Counted from the stretch's first letter, positions 1 through 7,985 are shown. The stretch is DNA of 64,000 nucleotides from Streptomyces virginiae (GCF_000720455.1 NZ_JOAK01000016.1:62001-126000); one strand, 5' to 3'. The notes: generated by a model not told the origin, from the letters alone. Program-made: numbers and translations.

Positions 1-1
1 G

Positions 2-166
2 GCCGTCACCATCGGCCGCGCCTTCACGGACACGTTCGCGGGCATCGCCCCAGCCTCGGTCCCGGGTTTCATCGCCATGCAGCTCGTCGGCGCCGTGGTG
101 GGCCTGGTGCTCGTAGCCGTCATCTTCATGCGCGGCAAGACGGACAACGGAACGCCCGCGGCATGA
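2..166 (+). CDS. Aquaporin / MIP-family channel, C-terminal end (5' end outside window)
   Basis: The open frame enters at the window edge and ends in a TGA that overlaps the next start codon (ATGA). The visible 54 residues begin with AVTIGRAFTDTFAGIAP, which reads as the segment after the second NPA box of aquaporins (NPAVTIGRAF...). A hydrophobic last membrane helix (about FIAMQLVGAVVGLVLVAVIF) and a short charged tail with K and D follow. Aquaporins next to ArsO/ArsR genes (AqpS type) are known arsenite channels, and the overlap with an ArsO-like gene here suggests the same job. Only the C-terminus is visible, so solute selectivity cannot be judged. Confidence 0.8.
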   Translation, partial: AVTIGRAFTDTFAGIAPASVPGFIAMQLVGAVVGLVLVAVIFMRGKTDNGTPAA

Positions 167-1224
167 CGCAGCGCACCGACGTGGTGGTGATCGGCGGCGG
201 CCAGTCCGGGCTCGCCGCCGGATATCACCTGCGCCGCCTGGGCATCGAGCACGTCATCCTCGACGCCCAGACGGCGCCCGGCGGAGCCTGGCAGCACACC
301 TGGGACTCCCTGCGCCTGTTCTCCCCGGCCCAGTACTCCTCCCTGCCCGGGCGGCTCATGCCCTCCCGGCCGGGCGAGCTCTACCCGAACGCCGCCCACG
401 TGGTCGACTACCTCGCGGACTACGAGAAGCGCTACGACCTCCCTGTCCAGCGCGGCCAGCGGGTCGACAGCGTGGACCGTGACGGCCCCGTCCTGCGGGT
501 CGGGACGGACTCCGGACCCTGGACTGCGCGGGCGGTCATCAGCGCCACCGGCACCTGGACCCGCCCGTTCCTGCCTGCCGTTCCTGGCAGGCGGGACTAT
601 CGGGGTCGCCAGCTCCACACCGTGCAGTACCGCAGGCCGTCCGAGTTCGCCGGGCAGCGGGTGGTCGTCGTGGGCGGCGGCAACTCCGGCGCCCAGATCG
701 CCGCCGACCTCGCCCACGCACGGATCGACTTGATCTGGGTGACCCAGCGACCGCCCCGCTACCTCGCCGACGACATCGACGGCCGTGCCCTCTTCGACGC
801 CGCGACCGCCCGCCGCCGCGCCCTCGACGAAGGCCGCACCGACGCCGGCGGCGTCGCCTCCCTCGGCGACATCGTCGCCGTCCCGCCCGTCCGCGCCGCC
901 CGCGACGCCGGACTCCTCGCCTCCAGGCCGATGTTCGCCCGGCTCAACACGACCGGGGTCGAGTGGGCCGACGGTACCCGGGCGGAGGCGGACACGGTCA
1001 TCTGGTGCACCGGATTCCGTCCCGCCTTGGCGCACTTCGCCGCCCTGCGCCTGCGTGGTACCCGCGGACACATCGCCACCGTCGGCACTCGCGCGGTGGA
1101 CGAACCGCGCCTGCACCTGCTCGGCTACGGCGACTGGACCGGCCCGGCCTCCGCCACCCTCATCGGCGTCGGCCGCCCGGCGCGGGAGGCCGCCCGGGAC
1201 ATCGCTGACTTCATACGCCATTGA
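163..1224 (+). CDS. arsO: ArsO-like FAD/NAD(P)-dependent monooxygenase
   Basis: A 353-aa flavoprotein with an N-terminal FAD-binding Rossmann motif (VVVIGGGQSGLAAGYHL, residues 7-23) and a second, NADPH-binding motif in the middle (VVVVGGGNSGAQIAADL). This two-dinucleotide layout is that of small flavin-containing monooxygenases and thioredoxin-reductase-like proteins. The ATG start overlaps the stop of the aquaporin gene by 4 nt, so the two are translationally coupled. In actinobacterial ars loci this family is called ArsO; its exact substrate is not settled. A close paralog of similar length lies at 3776-4834 on the other strand, with matching passages such as LxLFSPAxxSxLPG. Start and operon position are well supported; the chemical role is inferred from context. 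Confidence 0.8.
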   Translation: MTQRTDVVVIGGGQSGLAAGYHLRRLGIEHVILDAQTAPGGAWQHTWDSLRLFSPAQYSSLPGRLMPSRPGELYPNAAHVVDYLADYEKRYDLPVQRGQRVDSVDRDGPVLRVGTDSGPWTARAVISATGTWTRPFLPAVPGRRDYRGRQLHTVQYRRPSEFAGQRVVVVGGGNSGAQIAADLAHARIDLIWVTQRPPRYLADDIDGRALFDAATARRRALDEGRTDAGGVASLGDIVAVPPVRAARDAGLLASRPMFARLNTTGVEWADGTRAEADTVIWCTGFRPALAHFAALRLRGTRGHIATVGTRAVDEPRLHLLGYGDWTGPASATLIGVGRPAREAARDIADFIRH

Positions 1225-1998
1225 TGCTGCTAAACATCAGGACAGGGTGGATGGATAACGCGCCTAAGGGCCGGTGTGACGGCCCCTCAAGCACCCTTCC
1301 TGTGGCTTCCTGACCAAGATGGTGACCCCGAGGTGCTCACGCTCCTCGTGGACACCCCCAAGGGCACCCACATCCGCCGCACCCCGCCCGCGCTGCCCCT
1401 GCCGGCGCCATCGACAACGGGCCGGGAGCCGCAGAGGCTCCAAGGGCTCGGGTCGGCGGGAGCTGGGCGACCGGCTGCTCCTGGCCGTCACCGCGGCGCG
1501 GTCGGCCAGCCGCTCGGGATGCCCGCCAACGCCCTCGTACGCCGCGACTGGGGTTTCCTCTTCGACCAGCTGCGTTCCACCACCGCGGTACTCGACCACC
1601 TCTTCCGGGCAGCCGGCGAGCCGGTGCGCCACTACGAACTGGCCGCTGCGGATGCCGACGCGGCTCCGCGGGGAATCGACACCGAACTCGTGGGCGCCGG
1701 CGGCACGCTGTGCTCCGCCCCGCAGCTGCAGCAGGCCCCGGCCGCAGTGACGGCACCAACGTCCACCGAGTCCTGCGCATGCTCCACGAAGACAGCACAC
1801 GCCGGCTCATCGTCCACCCCGCCTTTGGACCGCGACTCCACAGCGGTATGCCGTCACCCCAGACGTGCCCGGGCAGCTCGGCGGGCAGCATACGGCGCTC
1901 GGAGGTCTGGACGAAGGCTGCGTGCACGGCCGGTGCCTTTCCCCGAAGCTGGGATCGCCTCGTAGCGAATGGGGCTGTGACCAGCAAGGATGTCCGTC
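1225..1998 (+). other. Long region with no intact gene; possible decayed coding remnants
   Basis: About 770 nt between the ArsO-like gene and the TSUP permease lack a convincing intact gene. Three plus-strand frames each carry short protein-like stretches: around 1528-1640 (NALVRRDWGFLFDQLRS and onward), around 1455-1520 (RRELGDRLLLAVTAARSAS) and around 1755-1850 (VHRVLRMLHEDSTRRLIV). This pattern would fit one gene broken by at least two frameshifts. I do not recognise the family, and the stretches may be chance, so no product is assigned. Confidence 0.35.
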
Positions 1999-2814
1999 AT
2001 GCCGGCTGACGCGAACCTCGCCCCTCTCCGCTCGACACACGCGACGCCGGTCGTGTTCGGGGCGGGCGCCGCGATCGGTGTTCTGGGCGGGATGATCGGG
2101 CTGGGCGGCGCCGAGTTCCGTCTGCCGCTGTTGATCGGTCTATTCGGGTTCGCCGCGCTCTCGGCGGTCATCCTGAACAAGGCGATGAGCCTGGTCGTGG
2201 TCCTGGTCGCGCTGCCCGCCCGCCTCGGCGCGGTCCCGGCGGCCGAGATCGCGGCACGCTGGCCTGTGGCGGTCAACCTCCTCGCCGGCAGCCTGCTGGG
2301 CGCATGGGCGGGAGCGAGCTGGGCAGTTCGCATGCGCAGCAGCACCCTCTACAAGGTGCTGGCCGCCCTGATGGTGCTCATGGCCGCCGCCCTCGTGGTC
2401 ACCCACACCACTGCCTTCGGCACCCTCGATCTGCCGCTGTGGGCGCAGGTACCCGCTGGTGTGGTGGCCGGGTTCGGGATCGGTGGGGTGGCTGCGATCA
2501 TGGGTGTAGCAGGCGGTGAGCTGCTGATCCCGACGATCGTGCTGCTGTTCGGAGAGGACATCAAGACCGCCGGAAGCCTCTCCCTGCTGGTCTCCCTGCC
2601 CACCATGCTCGTGGCGTTCGCCCGCTACAGCCGCGACGGCAGCTTCGCCGTCCTCGGCGCCAACCTCCGCTTCACGGCGATCATGGCCGTCGGCTCCATC
2701 GCCGGCGCGGTCGTGGGCGGGCTGCTCCTGGGCGTCTTCCCGGATCTGATCCTTGTCCCTCTGCTCGCCGTGATCCTCCTCGTGTCCGCGGTCAAGCTCG
2801 CCCGTCACGAATGA
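1999..2814 (+). CDS. TSUP (TauE/SafE) family membrane permease
   Basis: A 271-aa very hydrophobic protein with about seven to eight membrane segments. It has the two-fold repeat of glycine-rich motifs typical of the TSUP family: GVLGGMIGLGGAEFRLPLLI near the N-terminus and GGVAAIMGVAGGELLIPTI in the second half. TSUP proteins export or take up sulfite, sulfonates and related anions. I chose the ATG at 1999 because an AAGGA sequence lies at usable spacing; an in-frame ATG at 1990 sits on top of that sequence. The gene lies between an ArsO-like gene and the arsR operon, so transport of a sulfur or metalloid anion is plausible, but the substrate is unknown. Confidence 0.8.
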   Translation: MPADANLAPLRSTHATPVVFGAGAAIGVLGGMIGLGGAEFRLPLLIGLFGFAALSAVILNKAMSLVVVLVALPARLGAVPAAEIAARWPVAVNLLAGSLLGAWAGASWAVRMRSSTLYKVLAALMVLMAAALVVTHTTAFGTLDLPLWAQVPAGVVAGFGIGGVAAIMGVAGGELLIPTIVLLFGEDIKTAGSLSLLVSLPTMLVAFARYSRDGSFAVLGANLRFTAIMAVGSIAGAVVGGLLLGVFPDLILVPLLAVILLVSAVKLARHE

Positions 2815-2874
2815 CTGCGCCGAGACGCCTCCGCATGTCGTCGGGGCCCCGCGGACAGAGCCGCCGGACCCTGT

Positions 2875-3372
2875 TCAGTCGATCAGAGGGCTCCGGCGTT
2901 CCAGGAGGACCACGTCCCTCCAGGCCCCGTGGTGGCGGCCGATGCGCTCACGCGTGCCGATGACGCGGAACCCGGCACGTGCGTGGACGGCGAGGCTGGC
3001 GGTGTTCTCGGGGAAGACGCCGGACTGGATGGTCCAGATGCCCGCGGTCTCGGTAGAGGCGATGAGCGCGTCCAGCAGACCGCGGGCGACGCCGCGGCCG
3101 CGTGCCTCGGGGTGGACGTAGATGGAGTGCTCGACCACGCCCGCGTACGCGCACCGGTCCGAGACGGCGCTCGCCGCGACCCAGCCCAACACTCGGCCGT
3201 CGTCGTCGAGGGCGACGAAGCGGTGGCCCGGCAGCTTGGTCTTGTCGAACGCGGCCCATTCGGGGGCCTTCGTCTCGAAGGTCGCATTGCCCTCGTCGAT
3301 CCCCGACTGGTAGATGCCCAGCACCTGTTCGGCGTGCTCGGGCAGCAGCGCCTCGATCCGCACGCCGGTCAC
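2875..3372 (-). CDS. arsN: ArsN-like GNAT N-acetyltransferase
   Basis: A 165-aa single-domain GNAT protein resembling the phosphinothricin acetyltransferase/ArsN group. Seen in the sequence: the N-terminal IRxALxxHAEQVLxIYQxGI segment, AYAGVVEHSIYVHPEARGRG (beta-4 plus the acetyl-CoA pyrophosphate loop) and the LAVHARAGFRVIGTRERIG C-terminal motif. The GTG start at 3372 overlaps the arsR stop by 4 nt (GTGA), so it is translationally coupled to arsR. Family knowledge: ArsN1 enzymes acetylate the amino group of arsinothricin, a natural arsenical antibiotic, and related PAT proteins act on phosphinothricin. Which substrate is used here is inference. A second in-frame GTG nine nt downstream is an alternative start. 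Confidence 0.85.
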   Translation of the reverse strand: MTGVRIEALLPEHAEQVLGIYQSGIDEGNATFETKAPEWAAFDKTKLPGHRFVALDDDGRVLGWVAASAVSDRCAYAGVVEHSIYVHPEARGRGVARGLLDALIASTETAGIWTIQSGVFPENTASLAVHARAGFRVIGTRERIGRHHGAWRDVVLLERRSPLID

Positions 3373-3737
3373 ACCGTCTTCGCGGGGCCGGCCAGCAGCG
3401 CGCCCATGGCGGCGAGCACGGACGGCTCGACCCGGTAGTAGACCCACGTCCCGCGGCGCTCGGAGGACAGCAGGCCGGCCTCTTTGAGCTTCTTCAGGTG
3501 GTGGGAGACGGTGGGCTGGGAGACTCCGACGTCGGAGATGTCGCACACGCACGCCTCCCCGCCCTCGTGGGAGGCGACGGCGGAGAACAGGCGCAGGCGC
3601 ACGGGGTCGCCGAGGGCCTTGAACATCTTCGCCGCGACCTCGGCCTCCTCGGCCGACATCGGGCGCTCGTTCAGCGGCGGGCAGCAGGCCGCGACGACGT
3701 CGGGCTCCAGCAGCGGCAGAACCTTCACATTCGACAT
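3369..3737 (-). CDS. arsR: ArsR-family metalloid-sensing repressor
   Basis: A 122-aa winged-helix repressor of the ArsR/SmtB family. The recognition-helix region reads VSQPTVSHHLKKLKEAGLL (residues 72-90) and is followed by the wing GTWVYYRVE. Candidate As(III) ligands are the vicinal pair C18-C19 near the N-terminus and C63/C65 in EACVCDI. This resembles the Corynebacterium glutamicum ArsR arrangement, with an N-terminal Cys pair plus a Cys near the DNA-binding helix. The ATG at 3737 is chosen because the earlier in-frame ATG at 3755 lies inside the operator-like repeat. arsR is flanked by a flavin monooxygenase upstream and arsN downstream, all on the minus strand. It probably represses its own operon and the divergent one. 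Confidence 0.92.
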   Translation of the reverse strand: MSNVKVLPLLEPDVVAACCPPLNERPMSAEEAEVAAKMFKALGDPVRLRLFSAVASHEGGEACVCDISDVGVSQPTVSHHLKKLKEAGLLSSERRGTWVYYRVEPSVLAAMGALLAGPAKTV

Positions 3738-3739
3738 AC

Positions 3740-3760
3740 GTCTATGTTGACACACATCGA
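3740..3760 (-). promoter_or_regulatory. Putative ArsR operator in front of arsR
   Basis: An imperfect inverted repeat, TCTATGT-n6-ACATCGA, lies directly upstream of the arsR start in the 38-nt gap after the preceding monooxygenase gene. The same element (GTCTATGTTGAC-n4-ATCGA, identical spacing) recurs at 4859 in the divergent promoter region. Two copies beside arsR-linked genes point to a shared ArsR box; binding itself is inferred. Confidence 0.55.
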
Positions 3761-3775
3761 ACTAAGAGGCAGGGG

Positions 3776-4834
3776 TCAGCTGCGGGCCAGGTGGGCGGCC
3801 AGTCGGCGTGCCGCCCGGGCGGCATCCCTCCCGACTCCGCGCAGGGTGTTCGAGGACAGGCTGCGCTGCCACTCCAGCCCGACGAACGCCAGGCCCGGAT
3901 GGGCGGGGGAGGCCCCGCCGCGGTGGCGGGGGTGTCCGGCCGGGTCGAGGATGCCGTCGAGTCCGGCGAGGTAGGGCAGGTGGGGGCGGTAACCGGTGGC
4001 GAGGATCAGCGCGTCCAGCCGCTCCGTGGTGCCGTCGGCCCATGTGACCCGGTCGCCGGTGAGCCGGGTGAACATCGGGCGCCGGTCGGGGGCGCCGGCG
4101 GTGAGGGCGGCGCGGTAGCGGCCGTCGTCCAGGACCGGCGGGGCGGGCGGATTCTTCAGGAGATGTCCGAGCGGGGCGGTGTCCAGGCCGGTGCGGGTGA
4201 GCCAGAAGTGCAGGTCCTTGCCCAGTAGGTGCTGCCGGGCGAACTTCACCGGCGTCCGCGTGGCCAGGCTCGTGCGGCTTTCGCGGGCGAGCTCGGCGGC
4301 GATCTGAACCGCGGAGTTCCCCGCCCCGACGACCACCACGCGCTGCCCGGCGAACGGGGTCGGGCTGCGGTAGTCGGCCGCGTGCAGGACCTGGCCGGCA
4401 AAGGTCTCCAGGCCCGGCAGGTCGGGGCGGTGCGGGCGGCCGAAGCTGCCCGAGGCGGCGACCACCGCCCGCGCCGACAGCCGCCCGCCGCCCTCCAGCT
4501 CGACCGTGAACCCGCTGCCGTCGGCCCGGACCGCGATGACGCGCTGTCCGGTGCGGATGTCGGCCTGGAGGCGGTCGGCGCAGGCGGTCAGATAGGCGAC
4601 GACCTCGTCCCGGTGCGGGTGGCGGTCCAGGTCCCCGCCGAACGGTATGCCGGGCAGCGCGCTGAACCGGGCCGGGGAGAACAGGGTCAGGCTGTCGTAG
4701 TAGCGGGGCCACGACCCCGCCGCCCTGTCCGAGGCCTCCAGCACCACCGGCTTCAGCCCCGCCCTGACCAGCGCATGCGCAGTGGCCAGCCCCGACTGCC
4801 CGCCTCCGACGACGACCGCTTCCACGTGTTCCAC
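3776..4834 (-). CDS. Second ArsO-like FAD/NAD(P)-dependent monooxygenase
   Basis: A 352-aa flavoprotein paralogous to the gene at 163-1224. The FAD motif is VVVGGGQSGLATAHAL near the N-terminus and the NADPH motif is VVVVGAGNSAVQIAAEL in the middle; a late ILATGYRPHLPYL matches the ATG motif of flavin monooxygenases. The GTG at 4834 is chosen because it gives the same N-terminus as the paralog; upstream in-frame ATGs would run through the operator. It is the first gene of the minus-strand operon with arsR and arsN. The paralog uses NSG where this one has NSA in the NADPH motif. Having two related enzymes suggests different substrates, but neither is known. Confidence 0.82.
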   Translation of the reverse strand: MEHVEAVVVGGGQSGLATAHALVRAGLKPVVLEASDRAAGSWPRYYDSLTLFSPARFSALPGIPFGGDLDRHPHRDEVVAYLTACADRLQADIRTGQRVIAVRADGSGFTVELEGGGRLSARAVVAASGSFGRPHRPDLPGLETFAGQVLHAADYRSPTPFAGQRVVVVGAGNSAVQIAAELARESRTSLATRTPVKFARQHLLGKDLHFWLTRTGLDTAPLGHLLKNPPAPPVLDDGRYRAALTAGAPDRRPMFTRLTGDRVTWADGTTERLDALILATGYRPHLPYLAGLDGILDPAGHPRHRGGASPAHPGLAFVGLEWQRSLSSNTLRGVGRDAARAARRLAAHLARS

Positions 4835-4858
4835 GACAACCCCATTGATTAGATGAAT

Positions 4859-4881
4859 GTCTATGTTGACGTCTATCGATA
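4859..4881. promoter_or_regulatory. Putative ArsR operator in the divergent promoter region
   Basis: This site carries GTCTATGTTGAC-n4-ATCGA, matching the element before arsR over 17 of 21 positions with the same spacing. It lies 25 nt upstream of the minus-strand monooxygenase start and about 60 nt upstream of the plus-strand Cys-rich gene. A repressor bound here could control both directions. The match is read directly; ArsR binding is inferred. Confidence 0.55.
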
Positions 4882-4939
4882 CAGGTGTCATCCTGATCGC
4901 GCAAGCCATAGACAAACTTCGAAACACCAGGGAGTCGTC

Positions 4940-5149
4940 ATGAACGAGCCGGTCACGCCCACCAGCCCGAACCGCGCCGAGGCGGCAGGTTCCTGTTGCG
5001 GCCCCACCCCCGCTCAGCCCGCCGTCGAGGTGGCGTCCGTCCAGTCCTCACCCTGCTGTGGCACCAGTGAGGGCGCGGAGGCCGCCGGAGCCTGCTGCGA
5101 CCCGCAGGCCAAGCGCGAAGCCGTCGCCACCGGCGTCGGCTGCTGCTGA
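4940..5149 (+). CDS. Small Cys-pair-rich protein, probable metal(loid) binder
   Basis: A 69-aa protein with four Cys-Cys pairs (SCCGPT, SPCCGT, GACCDP and the terminal GVGCC), spaced across an otherwise Ala/Pro/Glu-rich chain with no predicted membrane segment or signal peptide. GGAG lies 9 nt before the ATG, which supports this start over an in-frame ATG at 4853 that would read through the operator region. Vicinal thiols bind trivalent arsenic and antimony tightly, so a role as a scavenger or chaperone handing metalloid to the adjacent Cys-tailed flavoprotein is plausible. I know of no named family for it; the function is inference from composition and neighbours. Confidence 0.75.
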   Translation: MNEPVTPTSPNRAEAAGSCCGPTPAQPAVEVASVQSSPCCGTSEGAEAAGACCDPQAKREAVATGVGCC

Positions 5150-5216
5150 CCGCCTGAAGCCCCCGCCCCCCGCCCCCCCCCGCCCGCCCGCCTGCACGAA
5201 GACCCGGAGACATGCC

Positions 5217-6593
5217 ATGAGCGAGATCACCACCGAGCTGCCCGTCGTCGTCATCGGGGCCGGCCCTGCCGGACTCGCGGCCGCCGCCCACCTCCTCGAC
5301 CGCGGCCTGGAACCCCTCGTCCTGGAAGCCGGCCCGCTCGCCGGGGCCGCCGTGCGCGAGTGGGCCCACGTACGGCTGTTCTCCCGCTGGGGCGAGCTCG
5401 TCGACCCGGCCGCCGAGAAGCTCCTGGCCCCGACCGGCTGGACCAAGCCGGCCGAAGGCACCTACCCCTCCGGGGGTGACTGGGCCGAGCGCTACCTCCA
5501 GCCGCTGGCCGACGTACTCGGCGAGCAGGTCCGCTACGGAGCACGCGTCACCGGCGTCTCCCGCACCGGCCGCGACCGCATCGTCGACGCCGACCGCGAC
5601 TCCCAGCCCTTCGTCGTCCACTACGAGAACGCCGATGGCCACGAGCACCGCCTCTTCGCCCGCGCCGTCATCGACGCCTCCGGCACCTGGTCCACCCCCA
5701 GCCCCGCCGGCGGCAGCGGACTCGCCGCCCTCGGCGAGAAGGCAGCCGCCGACCACATCACCTACCGGGTCCCGGACCTGAAGGACCCCGCCGTCCGTGC
5801 CCGCTACGCGGGCAAGCGCACCGCCGTCATCGGCTCCGGCGCCTCCGCCTTCACCGCCCTCGCCCACCTCGCCGATCTCGCCAAGTCCGCCGACGGCCAG
5901 GGGACTCACGCCACGTGGATCCTGCGCCGCGGGATCTCCGGATCGACCTTCGGCGGCGGTGAGGCCGACCAGCTGCCCGCCCGCGGCGCCCTCGGCCTGG
6001 CGGCCAAGGCCGCAGTCGACGGCGGCCACGCCGACGCGGTCACCGGCTTCCGCACCGACACCGTCGAGCGCACCGAAGACGGCCACGTGATCCTGATCGG
6101 TGAGGACGGCCGCCGCCTCGACCCGGTGGACGAGGTCGTCGTCCTCACCGGCTTCCGCCCCGACCTGTCCTTCCTGGGCGAGCTGCGCCTCGGCCTGGAC
6201 GAGCGCCTCCAGGCACCGGTCGAGCTGGCGCCGCTGATCGACCCGAACCAGCACTCCTGCGGCACGGTCTACCCGCACGGCGTGGGCGAACTCTCCCACC
6301 CGGAGAAGGACGTCTACCTCGTCGGCATGAAGTCCTACGGCCGCGCCCCCACCTTCCTCGCCATGACCGGCTACGAGCAGGTCCGCTCCATCGCCGCCCA
6401 CCTCGCAGGCGACCACGAAGCGGCCGAGCGCGTCGAACTCACCCTCCCCGAGACGGGCGTGTGCGGCGGTGCAGGCCTCTTCGACGAGCCCGCGGCCGCG
6501 GAAGAGACCGGTGGCGGGTGCTGCGCGGCCCCGGCCACCCTCACCATCGGCGCCGCTCCCGCTCCCGCTCCCGCTGCCTCCGGCGGCTGCTGA
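5217..6593 (+). CDS. FAD-dependent oxidoreductase with Cys-rich C-terminal tail
   Basis: A 458-aa flavoprotein. The N-terminus has the FAD motif VVVIGAGPAGLAAAAHLLDRG (from about residue 9) and the centre has an NAD(P)-binding motif (KRTAVIGSGASAFTALAHL). The last 45 residues form a distinct tail with GVCGGAG, GGGCCAAP and a terminal SGGC, echoing the CC motifs of the small protein just upstream. GGAGA precedes the ATG at 5217. The MFS gene starts one nt after its stop, so the three plus-strand genes form an operon behind the divergent ArsR box. A redox or metalloid-transfer role with the Cys tail as binding arm is inferred. The fold family is clear, the substrate is not. Confidence 0.8.
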   Translation: MSEITTELPVVVIGAGPAGLAAAAHLLDRGLEPLVLEAGPLAGAAVREWAHVRLFSRWGELVDPAAEKLLAPTGWTKPAEGTYPSGGDWAERYLQPLADVLGEQVRYGARVTGVSRTGRDRIVDADRDSQPFVVHYENADGHEHRLFARAVIDASGTWSTPSPAGGSGLAALGEKAAADHITYRVPDLKDPAVRARYAGKRTAVIGSGASAFTALAHLADLAKSADGQGTHATWILRRGISGSTFGGGEADQLPARGALGLAAKAAVDGGHADAVTGFRTDTVERTEDGHVILIGEDGRRLDPVDEVVVLTGFRPDLSFLGELRLGLDERLQAPVELAPLIDPNQHSCGTVYPHGVGELSHPEKDVYLVGMKSYGRAPTFLAMTGYEQVRSIAAHLAGDHEAAERVELTLPETGVCGGAGLFDEPAAAEETGGGCCAAPATLTIGAAPAPAPAASGGC

Positions 6594-6594
6594 G

Positions 6595-7818
6595 GTGAGC
6601 GACCTTCAAAGCGGCGTGGCCGCGGCCGGGACGGGGGTCCGGTCGCGGCCACGCGCCGTCCTGCCCGCCCTCTGCCTCACCCAGATCACCAGCTGGGGCA
6701 TCGTCTACTACGCCTTCATCGTCCTCAACCCGGCCATCACCGCCGACACCGGCTGGAGCGCGGGGGCGACCACCGCGGCGTTCTCCGCAGCCCTCGTCGT
6801 GTCCGCCGTCGCCGGGATCTACGTCGGCCGCGTCCTGGACCACCGCGGGCCCCGCACCGTCATGACCGCCGGCTCCGTCCTGGGTTCGCTGAGTCTGCTG
6901 GTGATGGCCGCCGCCCCCAACCTGGCCGTCTTCTTCGCCGGGTGGCTGCTCGCCGGAGCGGCCATGGCCGCCATCCTCTACCAGCCCGCCTTCGCCGCGC
7001 TCACGCGCTGGTGGGCCCCCGACCACATCCGCGCACTCACGATCGTCACCCTCGCCGGCGGACTCGCCTCGACCGTCTTCGCCCCCCTGACCGCGATCCT
7101 CGCCGACCACATGTCGTGGCGCGCCACCTACGTAGTCCTCGCCGGCATCCTCGCGGCCCTGACCGTCCCGGCCCACGCGATCGCACTGAAAGCCCCGTGG
7201 CCGCCGGCCCCGCCGAGCCCGCCGCACGTCACCAGCGGCCACGAGCGGGTCGTGCGCAGCCGGGCGTTCTGGATGCTGGCCGTCACCTTCACCCTCTCCG
7301 CGTTCGCCATGTACGCCGTCGTCATCGGCCTCGTTCCCCTCCTCCTCGAACGCGGCTACACCACCACCCAGGCCGCATGGGCCCTCGGCCTCGGCGGTGC
7401 CGGCCAGACCCTCGGCCGCACCCTCTACGCGGCCCTCGCCCGCCACCTCGGCGTCACCGCCCGCACCGTCATCCTGATCGCACTCGGAGCCCTCACCACC
7501 GCAGCCCTCGCCACCGTGGCCGGCCCCTACGCGCTCCTCGTAGCCGTATCCGTCCTCGCCGGCGTGATCCGCGGCAACCTCACCCTCCTCCAGGCCACCG
7601 CCGTCACCGACCGCTGGGGCACCACCCACTACGGCCGACTCTCCGGACTCCTCGGCGCACCCGCACACGCCGCAGCCGCCCTCGCCCCCTTCGCCGGCGC
7701 CCTCCTGGCCGGACCCCTCGGCGGCTACCCCGCACTGTTCGCACTGCTCGCCGCACTGTCGATCACCGCCGCCGTCACAGCATTCGGGACTCGTCCGGGC
7801 AACGGCCCGAGCGGATGA
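6595..7818 (+). CDS. MFS transporter of the ars operon
   Basis: A 407-aa major-facilitator protein with about 12 hydrophobic helices and a central hydrophilic loop (around residues 195-215). The loop between helices 2 and 3 reads VGRVLDHRGPRTVM, close to the MFS signature GxLaDrxGrrxxl. The GTG start begins one nt after the upstream stop, so translation is coupled. Longer upstream readings would overlap the flavoprotein tail. Several ars loci carry MFS exporters for trivalent or organic arsenicals. By position this would export the product of, or the ligand handled by, the preceding flavoprotein, but the substrate cannot be read from the sequence. Confidence 0.82.
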   Translation: MSDLQSGVAAAGTGVRSRPRAVLPALCLTQITSWGIVYYAFIVLNPAITADTGWSAGATTAAFSAALVVSAVAGIYVGRVLDHRGPRTVMTAGSVLGSLSLLVMAAAPNLAVFFAGWLLAGAAMAAILYQPAFAALTRWWAPDHIRALTIVTLAGGLASTVFAPLTAILADHMSWRATYVVLAGILAALTVPAHAIALKAPWPPAPPSPPHVTSGHERVVRSRAFWMLAVTFTLSAFAMYAVVIGLVPLLLERGYTTTQAAWALGLGGAGQTLGRTLYAALARHLGVTARTVILIALGALTTAALATVAGPYALLVAVSVLAGVIRGNLTLLQATAVTDRWGTTHYGRLSGLLGAPAHAAAALAPFAGALLAGPLGGYPALFALLAALSITAAVTAFGTRPGNGPSG

Positions 7819-7985
7819 CCTCCAGTGCTCCTCGGCCTCGGCCGCGGGGACAGTGGGTCGTCGTCGAGCACGCGCCCGGCCCCGTTCGGTGGGCGGCCCG
7901 CAGGGATCGGGCCACGGCCGACGGGCGCCCTTACTGACACGCGTCCTCCTGCCCAGACTGCTGATCGGAGACGGGGAGGTACTGG

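Noticed and set aside
5155..5195. C-rich run CCCCGCCCCCCGCCCCCCCC as a possible structural element
   Set aside because: It is a short gap between two coupled genes; it may form secondary structure or be a sequencing weak spot, but nothing supports a function.
4953..6416. A 487-codon minus-strand frame opposite the Cys-tailed flavoprotein
   Set aside because: Composition is Gly/Glu/Val-rich noise; the plus strand has FAD motifs and a good ribosome binding site.
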